DNA of 64,000 nt from Burkholderia latens (GCF_001718795.1 NZ_CP013435.1:2418001-2482000); one strand, 5' to 3'. Positions 29,988 to 39,262 are shown, counted from the stretch's first letter. The notes: a model not told the origin generated them from the sequence alone. Translations and numbers: made by a program.

Positions 29988-30024
29988 CGCATCGACCGGG
30001 GATCGACCGTGAATCGACCGCGTT

Positions 30025-31272
30025 TTACTGCGCGACCGGTACGAGCTTGAAGTCCACCGGGCTGCCGACCGCCACCTTCTGCGGATTCGGAGCTAGCTGG
30101 CCCGTTGCGACGTCGCGGCCGAATACGTAGAACGTATCGCTGTCCTGGTTGCCGACGATCAGCCACTTGCCGGTCGGATCGATCAGGAATTCGCGCGGCG
30201 TCTTGCCGAGGCTCGACTGGCGGCCCACCGTCTTCAGCCGGCCGTCGGCCTGGTTCACCGCGTAGATCACGATTTCGTTCACGTCACCGCGATTGCTCGC
30301 GTACAGGAACCGCCCGTCCGGCGACAGGTGGATCGCGCCGCCGCCGACCTTGCCCTTGAAGCCCGGCACGGTCATCGGCAGCGTCTGCAGCGGCGTCAGC
30401 TTGCCGTCCCGATAACCGAACACCTCGACCGACGCGTTGAGCTCGCTCGTCACGTACGCGAACCGGCCGTCGGCACTGAACACCATGTGACGAGGACCGG
30501 AACCGGCCTTCACCGGCGTATAGCGCGTATCGGTCGGACTGATCAGCCCGCGGCTGCCGTCGACGGTATAGCGATAGCCGTAGATCTTGTCGGCGCCGAG
30601 ATCCTGCACGAACAGGTACCGCCCATCCGGCGAGAACACGGTCGAATGCACGTGCGCGCCGTCCTGACGGCCTTTCACGGGCCCGGTGCCTTCATGGTGC
30701 ACCGTGAGCACGGCCGGGTCGACGGCGCCGCCGTCACGCACCGGGAACACCGCGAAGCTGCCGCCCGGATCGGCGGCGACCGAGTAGTTCGCGGTGACGA
30801 GGTACTTGCCGTCCGGCGACAGCGCGAGATAGCAGGGGTCGTTCCCTTCCGACGACACGCGGTCGATGAACGTGAGCGTGCCTGTCTTCGCATCGAAGCC
30901 GAACGCGCTGATGCCGCCGCGCTGCGCGGCCGGCCCGTTGTCGCCGGGCAGTTCGTTGACCGCATAGACGGTGCGACCGTCGCGGCTCGGCAACAGATAG
31001 GAAGGGTTCACCGTTTTCGCGGACGACACGGGCGCGACGCTGCCCGTTTTCGTATCGAAGCGGTACACGTAGATCCCGTCGCTGCCGTGGCCCGTATAGG
31101 TGCCGACGAGCAGGTTGTAGACGCCGTCGGCCGGTGCGGGCGCTTGCTGCGCGAATGCGTGGTTCGCGGACAGCGACAGGACGATCGCGAAACCTTTCAT
31201 CCAGTGAGCGAGCCTAAGCGGGAACCCTCGTGTCGTGGCGCGCGCGTCATGCTCGCGTAAACGGTTGGGCAT
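30025..31272 (-). CDS. Secreted lactonase family beta-propeller (6-phosphogluconolactonase-like)
   Basis: 415 residues. The long N-region and signal peptide end near ANHAFA. Repeated propeller blades are marked by SPDGKYL, SPDGRYLF, SADGRFAY and SPDGRFLY. The family is the Pgl/YbhE-type seven-bladed lactonase, normally cytosolic; this member carries an export signal. ATG 31272 is favoured over the internal Met at 31200 because AAGGAGGATT (complement of 31275-31284) is an excellent ribosome binding site 5 bases before it and none precedes 31200. It is divergent from the GH15 gene. The substrate is unknown. Confidence 0.85.
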   Translation of the reverse strand: MPNRLREHDARATTRGFPLRLAHWMKGFAIVLSLSANHAFAQQAPAPADGVYNLLVGTYTGHGSDGIYVYRFDTKTGSVAPVSSAKTVNPSYLLPSRDGRTVYAVNELPGDNGPAAQRGGISAFGFDAKTGTLTFIDRVSSEGNDPCYLALSPDGKYLVTANYSVAADPGGSFAVFPVRDGGAVDPAVLTVHHEGTGPVKGRQDGAHVHSTVFSPDGRYLFVQDLGADKIYGYRYTVDGSRGLISPTDTRYTPVKAGSGPRHMVFSADGRFAYVTSELNASVEVFGYRDGKLTPLQTLPMTVPGFKGKVGGGAIHLSPDGRFLYASNRGDVNEIVIYAVNQADGRLKTVGRQSSLGKTPREFLIDPTGKWLIVGNQDSDTFYVFGRDVATGQLAPNPQKVAVGSPVDFKLVPVAQ

Positions 31273-31438
31273 TGAATCCTCCTTGCATCGAGTCGCTTCA
31301 AGTGTTGAGATAGGACGAAACGCCGGCCGTCAACGCGCTCCGCCGCCCGGCCGAGTATACGGGGCGCGGCGCCGGCACGTGAAGCCCGGACGCCGCAGCC
31401 TGCATTGTGAACTCGAATAACCCAAGGACCGCTTGCCC

Positions 31439-33268
31439 ATGCCTGCCCTGATCGAAGACTACGCCCTTGTCGGCGACGGCCATACGGCCGCGCTGGTTTC
31501 AAGAGACGGCTCCGTCGACTGGCTGTGCTGGCCCCGCTTCGATTCGGGCGCCTGTTTCGCGGCGCTCGTCGGCACGCCGGAACACGGCCGCTGGCTGCTC
31601 GCGCCGGCCGCCGACGTCGCGATCACGCACACGACACGCCGCTATCGCGGCGACACGCTGATTCTCGAAACCGACTACGAAAGCGCCGACGGCGCCGTTA
31701 CGGTGATCGACTTCATGCCGCCCGGCAACGGCTGGTCGGAATTCGTGCGGATCGTCGTCGGCCGCCACGGCACGATGAAGATGCGGATGGAACTCGTGTT
31801 GCGCTTCGACTACGGTTTCTCGATTCCCTGGGTCACGCAGCTGTCGCGTGAAAACGGGATGAAAGCCATCGCCGGCCCCGATACGGTCGTGCTGCGCACG
31901 CCCGTGCCGCTCATCGGCAAGAATCTGCACACGCTCGCCGAGTTCACGGTGAGTGCCGACGAGCGCGTGCCGTTCTCGCTCGGCTATGCGGCGTCGCACC
32001 TGCGGCTGCCGCCCGCGCGCGACCCGCTGTCGATGCTTGCACGCACCGAGAACTACTGGCTCGAATGGTCGGGACGCTGCCAGGTGCAAGGCCGCTACGC
32101 GGCGGCCGTGCGCCGCTCGCTGATCACGCTGAAGGCGCTCGCGTACGAGCCGACCGGCGGGATCGTCGCCGCGCCGACCACATCGCTGCCCGAGAAGATC
32201 GGCGGCAACCGGAACTGGGACTACCGTTACTGCTGGCTGCGCGACGCGACCATCACGCTGCTCGCGCTGATGCGCGGCGGCTACTACGACGAGGCGCGCG
32301 CGTGGCGCACGTGGCTCGGCCGCGTGATGGCCGGCTCGCCCGAGCAGATCCAGATCATGTACGGGATCGCGGGCGAGCGCCGCCTGCCCGAAATGGAACT
32401 CGACTGGCTGCCCGGCTACCAGGATTCGAAACCGGTGCGCGTCGGCAACGGCGCCGCGAACCAGCTGCAGCTCGACGTGTTCGGCGAAGTGATGGCCGCG
32501 CTGCACCTCGCGCGCGTGGGCGGGCTGCAGGCCGACGACACCGTGTGGTCCGTGCAGTGCTCGCTGCTCGACCATCTCGAGAAGATCTGGCAGGAGCCCG
32601 ACGAAGGCATCTGGGAAACGCGCGGCGGCCGCCGCCATTTCACGTTCTCGAAGGTGATGGCGTGGGTCGCGTTCGATCGCGCGATCAAGTCGGCCGAGAT
32701 GTTCAGGCTGCCCGGCTCGCTCGACCGGTGGCGCGCACTGCGCGACCGGATCCACGCGGATGTGTGCGCCAACGCATGGCATGAAGGCAAACAGGCGTTC
32801 GCGCAAAGCTACGGCAGCGACGAGCTGGATGCGAGCGTGCTGCTGATGCCGCTGCTCGGCTTCCTGCCGCCCGAGGACCCGCGCATCGTGGGCACCGTCG
32901 ATGCGATCGAGCGGGAATTGCTGCACGACGGACTCGTGATGCGCTACCGCACGACCGAGTACGACGACGGTCTGCCGCCCGGCGAAGGCACGTTTCTCGC
33001 ATGCAGCTTCTGGCTGGTCGACAACTACGCCCTGCTCGGCCGGATCGACGACGCGCACCGGCTGTTCAGCCGCCTGCTCGCGCTGTCGAACGATCTCGGG
33101 CTGCTCGCCGAGGAATACGATCCGGTGGACGGCCGGCTCGTCGGTAATTTCCCGCAGGCGTTCTCGCACGTGGCGCTCGTGCATACCGCAATGAACCTGA
33201 TGCACCACGAAGAAGCAATGGCGCGCGCCGCCGGCCAGCCCGCGCCGGCCGTGGCGACGGGGCGTTGA
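31439..33268 (+). CDS. Glycoside hydrolase family 15 protein
   Basis: 609 residues with the bacterial GH15 two-domain plan. The N-terminal beta-sandwich begins IEDYALVGDGHTAALVSRDG and SVDWLCWPRFDS. An (alpha/alpha)6 barrel follows, with NRNWDYRYCWLRDA, which includes catalytic-face residues, and later ELLHDGLVMRY and EGTFLACSFWLVD, where the general acid/base glutamate lies. Relatives include trehalases and glucoamylases. No signal peptide is present, so it should act in the cytosol. AAGGA at 31424-31428 is 10 bases from ATG 31439 but only 4 from the TTG at 31433, which decides the start. Confidence 0.9.
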   Translation: MPALIEDYALVGDGHTAALVSRDGSVDWLCWPRFDSGACFAALVGTPEHGRWLLAPAADVAITHTTRRYRGDTLILETDYESADGAVTVIDFMPPGNGWSEFVRIVVGRHGTMKMRMELVLRFDYGFSIPWVTQLSRENGMKAIAGPDTVVLRTPVPLIGKNLHTLAEFTVSADERVPFSLGYAASHLRLPPARDPLSMLARTENYWLEWSGRCQVQGRYAAAVRRSLITLKALAYEPTGGIVAAPTTSLPEKIGGNRNWDYRYCWLRDATITLLALMRGGYYDEARAWRTWLGRVMAGSPEQIQIMYGIAGERRLPEMELDWLPGYQDSKPVRVGNGAANQLQLDVFGEVMAALHLARVGGLQADDTVWSVQCSLLDHLEKIWQEPDEGIWETRGGRRHFTFSKVMAWVAFDRAIKSAEMFRLPGSLDRWRALRDRIHADVCANAWHEGKQAFAQSYGSDELDASVLLMPLLGFLPPEDPRIVGTVDAIERELLHDGLVMRYRTTEYDDGLPPGEGTFLACSFWLVDNYALLGRIDDAHRLFSRLLALSNDLGLLAEEYDPVDGRLVGNFPQAFSHVALVHTAMNLMHHEEAMARAAGQPAPAVATGR

Positions 33269-33335
33269 CGGGCGGCGGGGGCCGGCTTTTTCAGAGAACG
33301 TCAATTCGCAAAAGTTTGATGAAAAATTGAGGAAA

Positions 33336-33350
33336 TGTTGCATTGCAACA
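33336..33350. promoter_or_regulatory. Palindromic operator at the phaZ promoter (PhaR-like TGC-N3-GCA)
   Basis: Perfect 15-bp palindrome TGTTGCATTGCAACA containing TGCATTGCA, i.e. TGC-N3-GCA, the core pattern reported for the PHB-responsive repressor PhaR. It overlaps the -35 hexamer of the predicted phaZ promoter. A second half-site, TGCAACA, occurs at 33394-33400. Regulator identity is inferred. Confidence 0.7.
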
Positions 33351-33371
33351 CCCATCGTTGTCCGATATGAT
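33343..33371 (+). promoter_or_regulatory. Sigma-70-type promoter of phaZ
   Basis: TTGCAA (33343-33348), a 17-bp spacer, then TATGAT (33366-33371). Start of transcription would fall near 33378, about 100 bases before the phaZ ATG. The region is clearly AT-richer than its surroundings. Confidence 0.65.
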
Positions 33372-33477
33372 CGACTCGATTGTCCGGCCGCGCTGCAACA
33401 TGGCCGGTCGCTGACCCACACGGCACGCCGCGACGCCCCACGCCGCCCGCACCGTCCCCCACGCGGGAGTTGTCTGC

Positions 33478-34968
33478 ATGCTTTACCAATTGCACGAATT
33501 CCAGCGGGCCATGCTGAGCCCGCTTACGGCCTGGGCCCAGGCCGCTTCCAAGTCGTTCGCCAATCCGTCCAGCCCGTTCTCGCTGATGCCCGGCGCGACG
33601 CGGATGGCCGCCGCGTACGAACTGATGTACCGGCTCGGCAAGGACTACGAGAAGCCCGAATTCAACATTCATCAGATCGTCAAGGACGGCCACAACATTC
33701 CGATCGTCGAGCAGACGATCATCGAGAAGCCGTTCTGCCGGCTGCTGCGCTTCAAGCGCTACTCGGACGACGCCGACGCCGTCACCCAGCTGAAGGACGA
33801 GCCGGTCGTGCTGGTCTGCGCGCCGTTGTCGGGCCACCACTCGACGCTGCTGCGCGACACCGTGCGCACGCTGCTGCAGGATCACAAGGTGTACATCACC
33901 GACTGGATCGACGCGCGGATGGTGCCGGTCGAGGTCGGCCCGTTCCACCTGCACGACTACATCGCTTACATCCAGGAATTCATCCGCCACATCGGTGCAC
34001 GCAATCTGCACGTGATCTCGGTATGCCAGCCGACGGTGCCGGTGCTCGCCGCGATCTCGCTGATGGCAAGCCGCGGCGAGGACACGCCGCTCACGATGAC
34101 GATGATGGGCGGCCCGATCGACGCGCGTCGGAGCCCGACGTCCGTGAACTCGTTGGCTACGCAACATTCGACCGCATGGTTCGAGAACAACGTGATCCAC
34201 ACGGTGCCCGCGAACTATCCGGGTGAAGGCCGCCAGGTGTATCCGGGCTTCCTGCAGCACACGGGCTTCGTCGCGATGAACCCCGAACGCCACGCGCAAT
34301 CGCACTGGGACTTCTACCAGAGCCTGCTGCGCGGCGACGAGGACGATGCCGAGGCGCACCGCCGCTTCTATGACGAGTACAACGCGGTGCTCGACATGGC
34401 GGCCGAGTATTACCTCGAAACGATCCGCATCGTGTTCCAGGAGTTCCGGCTCGCGGAAGGCACGTGGGACGTCGAGGGCGAGCGCGTGCGTCCGCAGGAC
34501 ATCAAGCGCACCGCACTGATGACGATCGAGGGCGAGCTCGACGACATCTCGGGCAGCGGCCAGACGCACGTCGCGCATGAGCTGTGCACGGGCATCCCGC
34601 AGGACGACCGCCGCAGCCTGACCGCCGAGAAATGCGGTCACTACGGGATCTTCTCGGGCCGCCGCTGGCGCACGATCATCTACCCGCAGCTGCGCGACTT
34701 CATCCGCGAGCACGCGCCGGAACCGAAGAACGGCGCGGCGAAGCTGCCGCCCGATGCGCAGGACGCGACCGCGATCGGCGGCGTACCGGCCGCCACCACG
34801 CCGCAGCCCGAAACGACGGCGCGCGCCGCCGCCGCGAAACGCACGCGCACGAAAGCGCCGGCGGTGACGGTCGCCCCCGTGAGGACGCCGGCCGCGAAGG
34901 CCGCGCCAAGCGCGAAACGCGCAGGCAGCACGCGCGCGAAGCCGGTGCGCGCCCGCAAGGCCGCCTGA
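33478..34968 (+). CDS. phaZ: Intracellular poly(3-hydroxybutyrate) depolymerase
   Basis: 496 residues of the PhaZ1 family, which degrades native PHB granules inside the cell. The nucleophile is a cysteine in SVCQPT, at C183, the same number as in Ralstonia eutropha PhaZ1. The N-terminal MLYQLHEFQRAMLSPL is the typical start, and KCGHYGIFSGRRWR near residue 390 supplies the catalytic His. The last about 75 residues form a Lys/Ala/Pro/Arg-rich tail longer than usual, possibly for granule or nucleic-acid binding. The gene appears monocistronic: a promoter-operator lies upstream and a strong terminator follows. Confidence 0.95.
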   Translation: MLYQLHEFQRAMLSPLTAWAQAASKSFANPSSPFSLMPGATRMAAAYELMYRLGKDYEKPEFNIHQIVKDGHNIPIVEQTIIEKPFCRLLRFKRYSDDADAVTQLKDEPVVLVCAPLSGHHSTLLRDTVRTLLQDHKVYITDWIDARMVPVEVGPFHLHDYIAYIQEFIRHIGARNLHVISVCQPTVPVLAAISLMASRGEDTPLTMTMMGGPIDARRSPTSVNSLATQHSTAWFENNVIHTVPANYPGEGRQVYPGFLQHTGFVAMNPERHAQSHWDFYQSLLRGDEDDAEAHRRFYDEYNAVLDMAAEYYLETIRIVFQEFRLAEGTWDVEGERVRPQDIKRTALMTIEGELDDISGSGQTHVAHELCTGIPQDDRRSLTAEKCGHYGIFSGRRWRTIIYPQLRDFIREHAPEPKNGAAKLPPDAQDATAIGGVPAATTPQPETTARAAAAKRTRTKAPAVTVAPVRTPAAKAAPSAKRAGSTRAKPVRARKAA

Positions 34969-34980
34969 CACGCTGCGTTC

Positions 34981-35029
34981 CGACGCAAAAACGCCGCCGG
35001 TGCTTGCGCACGGCGGCGTTTTTGCGTCG
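34981..35029. terminator. Bidirectional terminator between phaZ and tetR
   Basis: An 18-bp perfect stem (34981-34998 with 35012-35029) carries AAAAA on one side and TTTTT on the other, so it works for both convergent genes. It is one of the strongest hairpins in the window. Confidence 0.9.
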
Positions 35030-35073
35030 GGCGGCCCCGAGCGGGGGGCCCAGTGGTTCGTCGATTCGTCGGC

Positions 35074-35706
35074 TCAGCGCCGCAGCAGATACGCTAGCAA
35101 CACCTCGGTGTTCATCCGGACCATCTCCGCGCGCTCGTCGGCTTCGCTGAAGTCGCGGCCGAGCGTCGCGGCGAGCGTGAAGCGGTTCGACACGATGTAG
35201 TAGCCGAGTCCCGACAGCGTTACGTAGAAGCGCAGTGGATCGACGTCGCTGCGGAACAGCCCGGCCTTCTGGCCGCGCATCAGCACGTTGCCGAGCTTCG
35301 CGACGATCGGCGACATCATCTCGCGGATCCGCGTCGACTTGTGCAGGTAGCGCGCTTCGTGGAGGTTCTCGTTGTTGATGAGCCGCAGCAGTTCGGGGTG
35401 GTCGCGGTAGTAGTCCCACACGAAATGTGCGAGCCGCGTGACGGCTTCGACGGGCGCGACGCCATCGAGATCGAGCACGCGCTCGGCTTCGGTCAGCGCG
35501 GAGAACGCGTGTTCGAGCACGGCCGTAAACAACTGCTCCTTGCTGCCGAAGTAGTAATACAGCATGCGCTCGTTGGTTTCGGCGCGCCGCGCGATCTGGT
35601 CGACGCGTGCGCCGAACAGCCCTCCACCCGCGAACTCTTCGGCTGCCGCCATCAGGATGCGGCGGCGTGTACCTTCAGGATCTCTTTTGATTTTTGGCTG
35701 ATTCAT
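35074..35706 (-). CDS. TetR family transcriptional regulator
   Basis: 210 residues. The N-terminal helix-turn-helix is TRRRILMAAAEEFAGGGLFGARVDQIARRAETNERMLYYYF, shown here only by its key segments FAGGGLFGARVDQI and MLYYYFGSKEQLF. The larger C-terminal ligand domain includes RFYVTLSGLGYYIVSNR, of the type seen in RutR/UidR-like regulators (TetR_C). It is convergent with phaZ and 252 bp from rnfB, so its targets are not obvious. No operator was identified near its own start. Confidence 0.9.
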   Translation of the reverse strand: MNQPKIKRDPEGTRRRILMAAAEEFAGGGLFGARVDQIARRAETNERMLYYYFGSKEQLFTAVLEHAFSALTEAERVLDLDGVAPVEAVTRLAHFVWDYYRDHPELLRLINNENLHEARYLHKSTRIREMMSPIVAKLGNVLMRGQKAGLFRSDVDPLRFYVTLSGLGYYIVSNRFTLAATLGRDFSEADERAEMVRMNTEVLLAYLLRR

Positions 35707-35885
35707 GGTGGCGTTTTGCTATGTGAGCCGCGTGATCCGGACCGGTACCCCCACCGCCTCGGCGCCGGCCGCCGTCGAACGGACGCGCCGCGCGCGGCCG
35801 CCCTACTGCTGAGCCCCTGCAAAAAAGCGGTTCGATTATGCGCATAGACGGCGTCCAGCGCAATGCGGGAAATCGGCGATAATCG

Positions 35886-35923
35886 AGGTTTGGCAAACCT
35901 TTCCGGCCACGTGCGACGTGGCC
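35886..35923 (+). promoter_or_regulatory. Two adjacent inverted repeats in the rnfB leader
   Basis: AGGTTT-GGC-AAACCT (35886-35900) is followed by GGCCACGT-GCG-ACGTGGCC (35905-35923). Both are perfect. They lie just downstream of a possible -10 GATAAT (35878-35883) and upstream of the GTG start, so they would form two stem-loops at the very 5' end of the mRNA, or operator sites. Confidence 0.5.
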
Positions 35924-35958
35924 GAGAGCCATTCGGCGCTGCCGCGCCCGTTGTCACC

Positions 35959-36867
35959 GTGACCGATTCCAAGACCCTCGCGGATCGCATCGAAGATCTG
36001 CTTCCCCAGACGCAATGCACGAAGTGCGGCTATGACGGCTGCCGTCCGTACGCCGAGGCGATCGCCGCCGGCGACGCGAACTACAACCAGTGCCCGCCCG
36101 GCGGCGCCGAAGGCATCGCGCGCCTCGCGAAACTGCTCGGCAAGCCGGTGATTCCGCTGAATCCCGTCAACGGCGCCGAGCACCCTCGCGCCGTCGCGTT
36201 CATCGACGAAAACCTGTGCATCGGCTGCACGCTGTGCATGCAGGCGTGCCCGGTCGATGCGATCGTCGGCGCGCCGAAACAGATGCATACGATCGTCGAA
36301 TCGCTGTGCACGGGATGCGACCTGTGCGTGCCGCCCTGCCCGGTCGACTGCATCGCGATGGTTCCCGTCACCGGCGAGCGCACCGGCTGGGACGCGTGGT
36401 CGCAGGAACAGGCCGACGCCGCGCGCGAACGCCACGACCGCAGGCTCGCACGCCAGCGCCGCGACCGCGAGGCCGCCGAAGCGCGCGCGGCCGCCCGCCG
36501 CGCGGCGAGCGCGAGTGCCGGTGCGGGCAACGCGCCGGCCGCGGCAGACACCGGCAAAGCGAGCGCCGCACCCGCCGACGACGCCGACGCGAAGAAACGC
36601 GCGATCATCGCAGCTGCGCTCGAACGCGCGCGCAAGAAGAAGGAAGAGCTGTCCGCGCAAGGCGCTGCGCCGAAGAACACCGAGGGCGTGAGTGCGGCCG
36701 TGCAGGCGCAGATCGATGCGGCCGAAGCCCGCCGCAAGCGGCTCGCAGAACAGCAGGCGCAGCGTGACGCCGAGGCCGCGGCAGCCGACCGCGCCGGCAG
36801 CACGCCAGAAGACAACAACGCCGCGCAAAACGGCCCGGCCGCCCCGCCCGACAAGCACCGTCCATGA
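35959..36867 (+). CDS. rnfB: Orphan RnfB-type iron-sulfur protein with Lys/Ala-rich tail
   Basis: 302 residues with a GTG start. The Fe4 motif is C20-x2-C23-x4-C28-x16-C45, and two ferredoxin-type [4Fe-4S] motifs start at C87 ([12 protein letters not shown]) and C117 ([12 protein letters not shown]). The N-terminal hydrophobic anchor of canonical RnfB is missing, and a charged coiled-coil-like Ala/Lys/Arg/Glu tail of about 150 residues replaces it at the C-terminus. No rnfA, C, D, G or E accompany it. An in-frame ATG at 35863 lies upstream of the likely transcript start, so GTG 35959 ([17 protein letters not shown]) is preferred. The stop overlaps nth (ATGA). Confidence 0.88.
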   Translation: MTDSKTLADRIEDLLPQTQCTKCGYDGCRPYAEAIAAGDANYNQCPPGGAEGIARLAKLLGKPVIPLNPVNGAEHPRAVAFIDENLCIGCTLCMQACPVDAIVGAPKQMHTIVESLCTGCDLCVPPCPVDCIAMVPVTGERTGWDAWSQEQADAARERHDRRLARQRRDREAAEARAAARRAASASAGAGNAPAAADTGKASAAPADDADAKKRAIIAAALERARKKKEELSAQGAAPKNTEGVSAAVQAQIDAAEARRKRLAEQQAQRDAEAAAADRAGSTPEDNNAAQNGPAAPPDKHRP

Positions 36868-37508
36868 ACGCCACCAAACGACGCGCGATCTACGAAACGC
36901 TGCAAAGCCTCAATCCGCATCCGACCACCGAGCTCGAATACACGACGCCGTTCGAGTTGCTGATCGCGGTGATGCTGTCGGCGCAGGCAACCGACGTGTC
37001 GGTCAACAAGGCAATGCGGAAGATGTTTCCGGTCGCGAACACCCCGCGACAAATCGTCGCGCTCGGCGAGGAAGGCGTCGCCGACTACATCAAGACGATC
37101 GGTCTGTACCGCACGAAGGCGAAGAACGTGATCGCGACGTGCAACATCCTGCTCGAGCGCTACGACGGCGAGGTGCCGGCCGATCGCGAAGCGCTCGAGA
37201 GCCTGCCGGGCGTAGGCCGCAAGACCGCGAACGTGGTGCTCAACACCGCGTTCGGCCAGCCGACCATCGCGGTCGATACACACATCTTCCGCGTCGCGAA
37301 TCGCACGGGGCTTGCGCCGGGCAAGGACGTGCGGGCCGTCGAGGCCGCGCTCGAGAAGTTCACGCCGAAGGAATTCCTGCACGACGCGCATCACTGGCTG
37401 ATCCTGCACGGACGCTACGTATGCAAGGCGCGCAAGCCCGAATGCTGGCACTGCGCGATCGAGCCGCTGTGCGAATTCCGTCCGAAAACGCCGCCGCCGA
37501 ACGAATGA
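36864..37508 (+). CDS. nth: Endonuclease III
   Basis: 214-residue base-excision repair glycosylase/AP lyase for oxidised pyrimidines. The helix-hairpin-helix [12 protein letters not shown] holds catalytic K120, and D138 lies in IAVDTH, both numbered as in E. coli. The C-terminal [4Fe-4S] cluster motif C-x6-C-x2-C-x5-C is complete. It overlaps rnfB by four bases (ATGA), an arrangement that may serve supply of electrons or cluster repair to this Fe-S enzyme. Confidence 0.98.
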   Translation: MNATKRRAIYETLQSLNPHPTTELEYTTPFELLIAVMLSAQATDVSVNKAMRKMFPVANTPRQIVALGEEGVADYIKTIGLYRTKAKNVIATCNILLERYDGEVPADREALESLPGVGRKTANVVLNTAFGQPTIAVDTHIFRVANRTGLAPGKDVRAVEAALEKFTPKEFLHDAHHWLILHGRYVCKARKPECWHCAIEPLCEFRPKTPPPNE

Positions 37509-37512
37509 TGCG

Positions 37513-37530
37513 CGTCAGCCGCGGCTGACG
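37513..37530. other. 18-bp perfect palindrome after nth
   Basis: CGTCAGCCGCGGCTGACG begins 5 bases after the nth stop. It could be a weak terminator stem, although no U-run follows. Confidence 0.4.
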
Positions 37531-37614
37531 AATCATCGCATCGGGTTATCTGCTCGCGGCACGCGCGGTGCGGCCGGCCGGCGCCGTTACGCGCCGGCGG
37601 CTTCCCCTTTCCCG

Positions 37615-38544
37615 TCAAGCATTGGACGTCGCCGTCGCGTCGTCGGCTGCCGCGCCGCCCGCGCGCACCAGCGCCAGCACGGCCGCGAGGATCGCGACGG
37701 CGCCCGCCCACTGCAGCGGCGCCAGCGCTTCGCCGAACAGCAGCGCGGCGAGCGCGACCGTCACGACCGGTTCGAGCGTCGACAACATCGACGTACGCGC
37801 GGCCCCGAGCCGCTCCAGCCCGGCGAAGAACGCGAGCATCGCGGCCACCGTTGACACCAGCGCGATCGCCAGCATCGACGCCCAGCCGGCGGCCGTCGCC
37901 GGCCAGCGCGGCGGCGCGCCGAACGCTGCGGTCCGCACCAGCGCGATCGCGACGAGCGTCGCGGTCGCCGACAGGCAAATGATCGCGGTGGTCGCGACCG
38001 GATCGACGCCGCGCGTCGCTTTCGTGCCACCGACGATGTACAGCGAATAGATCACCGCGGCGGCCAGCGCAAGCGCGATGCCGAGCGGCTCGCCATGGCC
38101 GCCGCCGACCATCAGCGCGGAACCCGCGACGCAGAGCACCAGCGCGATCGCCTTCGCGCGCGTGAGACGCTCGCCGAGCCACCACGCGGCCAGCAGCGTG
38201 ACGAATGCCGGGTACAGGTAGAGCAGCAGCGCGACGAGACTCGCCTGCGCATGCTGCAGCGCGCTGAAATAGCAGAACGACTGCCCGACGTAGCCGAGCG
38301 CGCCCATCGCGACGAGCGGCGCGAGCGCACGGCCGCGCGGCCAGGCGACGCGGCGGTGCCGTGCGATCGCGGCGAGGACCGCACCCCCGATCGCGAAGCG
38401 CACGATCAATAGTCCGAGCACGTCGACGCCGCCCGCATACGCATAGCGGCCGAAGATCGCCATCGCGCCGAACGCGGCGGCGGACAACGCGACATAAAGC
38501 GCGCCCTGCAGCGCGGCGGAAGGTGAGCGAACGGTGGCGGACAT
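37615..38544 (-). CDS. EamA/DMT family transporter
   Basis: 309 residues with ten predicted membrane helices in two EamA repeats. The first contains YVALSAAAFGAMAIFGRYAYAGG and VGQSFCYFSALQHAQASLVALLLYLYP; the second ends LERLGAARTSMLSTLEPVVT, the RhaT/YdcZ-like signature. It ends with a short polar tail. It is convergent with nth and divergent from the DUF1841 gene. Such exporters carry amino acids or other metabolites; the substrate cannot be predicted. Confidence 0.9.
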   Translation of the reverse strand: MSATVRSPSAALQGALYVALSAAAFGAMAIFGRYAYAGGVDVLGLLIVRFAIGGAVLAAIARHRRVAWPRGRALAPLVAMGALGYVGQSFCYFSALQHAQASLVALLLYLYPAFVTLLAAWWLGERLTRAKAIALVLCVAGSALMVGGGHGEPLGIALALAAAVIYSLYIVGGTKATRGVDPVATTAIICLSATATLVAIALVRTAAFGAPPRWPATAAGWASMLAIALVSTVAAMLAFFAGLERLGAARTSMLSTLEPVVTVALAALLFGEALAPLQWAGAVAILAAVLALVRAGGAAADDATATSNA

Positions 38545-38791
38545 GGCGAAACGGCGCGAGCGCGACGACGGGAATCGTCGGAGTGTAGCGGCGCGGCGGC
38601 AGCCAGCCTAGCCCGCGCTTACCCGTTGCGCCGCGCGGCCGACGCAGCGGCAGTCAACGCCGCCTGCGCGGACCAGCAGCCAGCGCCCACAGCCGCCGCC
38701 ACGCGCGACGAGGCCGCCTGCATCGCGCGCCGACCCGGCGTACAATGCGCGACGCGGCACGACGCCGCCCGAATCACGACGTTTCCCCACC

Positions 38792-39226
38792 ATGTTCAAT
38801 CCGAGTCGCGACGAAGTCCGTCGCTTTTTCACCGAAACCTGGCGCAAGCAGCGCGCAGGCGAGATCCTGACGCCGCTGGAAGCGATGGCCGCCGACTGGA
38901 TCGCCGAGCACCCCGAATACCATGACGACCTCGCGGACGCCGACGGCGCCGCCGCGCGCAATTACACGCCCGAGGAAGGCCGCACGAATCCGTTCCTGCA
39001 TCTGTCGATGCATCTCGCGATCAGCGAGCAGTTGTCGATCGACCAGCCGCCCGGCATCCGCGCCGCGCACGACAAGCTGGCCGCGAAGCTCGACTCGACG
39101 CACGAAGCGCAGCACGCGATCATGGAATGCCTCGGCGAAACGATCTGGGAAGCGCAGCGCACGGGCACGCCCCCCGATACGGACGCTTACCTGCAGCGCA
39201 TCCTGCATCGCGCGTCGCGCGACTGA
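38792..39226 (+). CDS. DUF1841 family protein
   Basis: 144 residues, all soluble. The family signature is a start FNPSRDEVRRFF, then NPFLHLSMHLAISEQ and HDAQHAIMECLGE-like HEAQHAIMECLG, with conserved histidines that could bind a metal. Members are small proteobacterial proteins of unknown function. The gene stands alone between a DMT exporter and the cytochrome pair, and shares a bidirectional hairpin with the latter. Confidence 0.88.
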   Translation: MFNPSRDEVRRFFTETWRKQRAGEILTPLEAMAADWIAEHPEYHDDLADADGAAARNYTPEEGRTNPFLHLSMHLAISEQLSIDQPPGIRAAHDKLAAKLDSTHEAQHAIMECLGETIWEAQRTGTPPDTDAYLQRILHRASRD

Positions 39227-39262
39227 GCGCCGCGGCGCTGCGGCCATATCGGCCGACGGACA

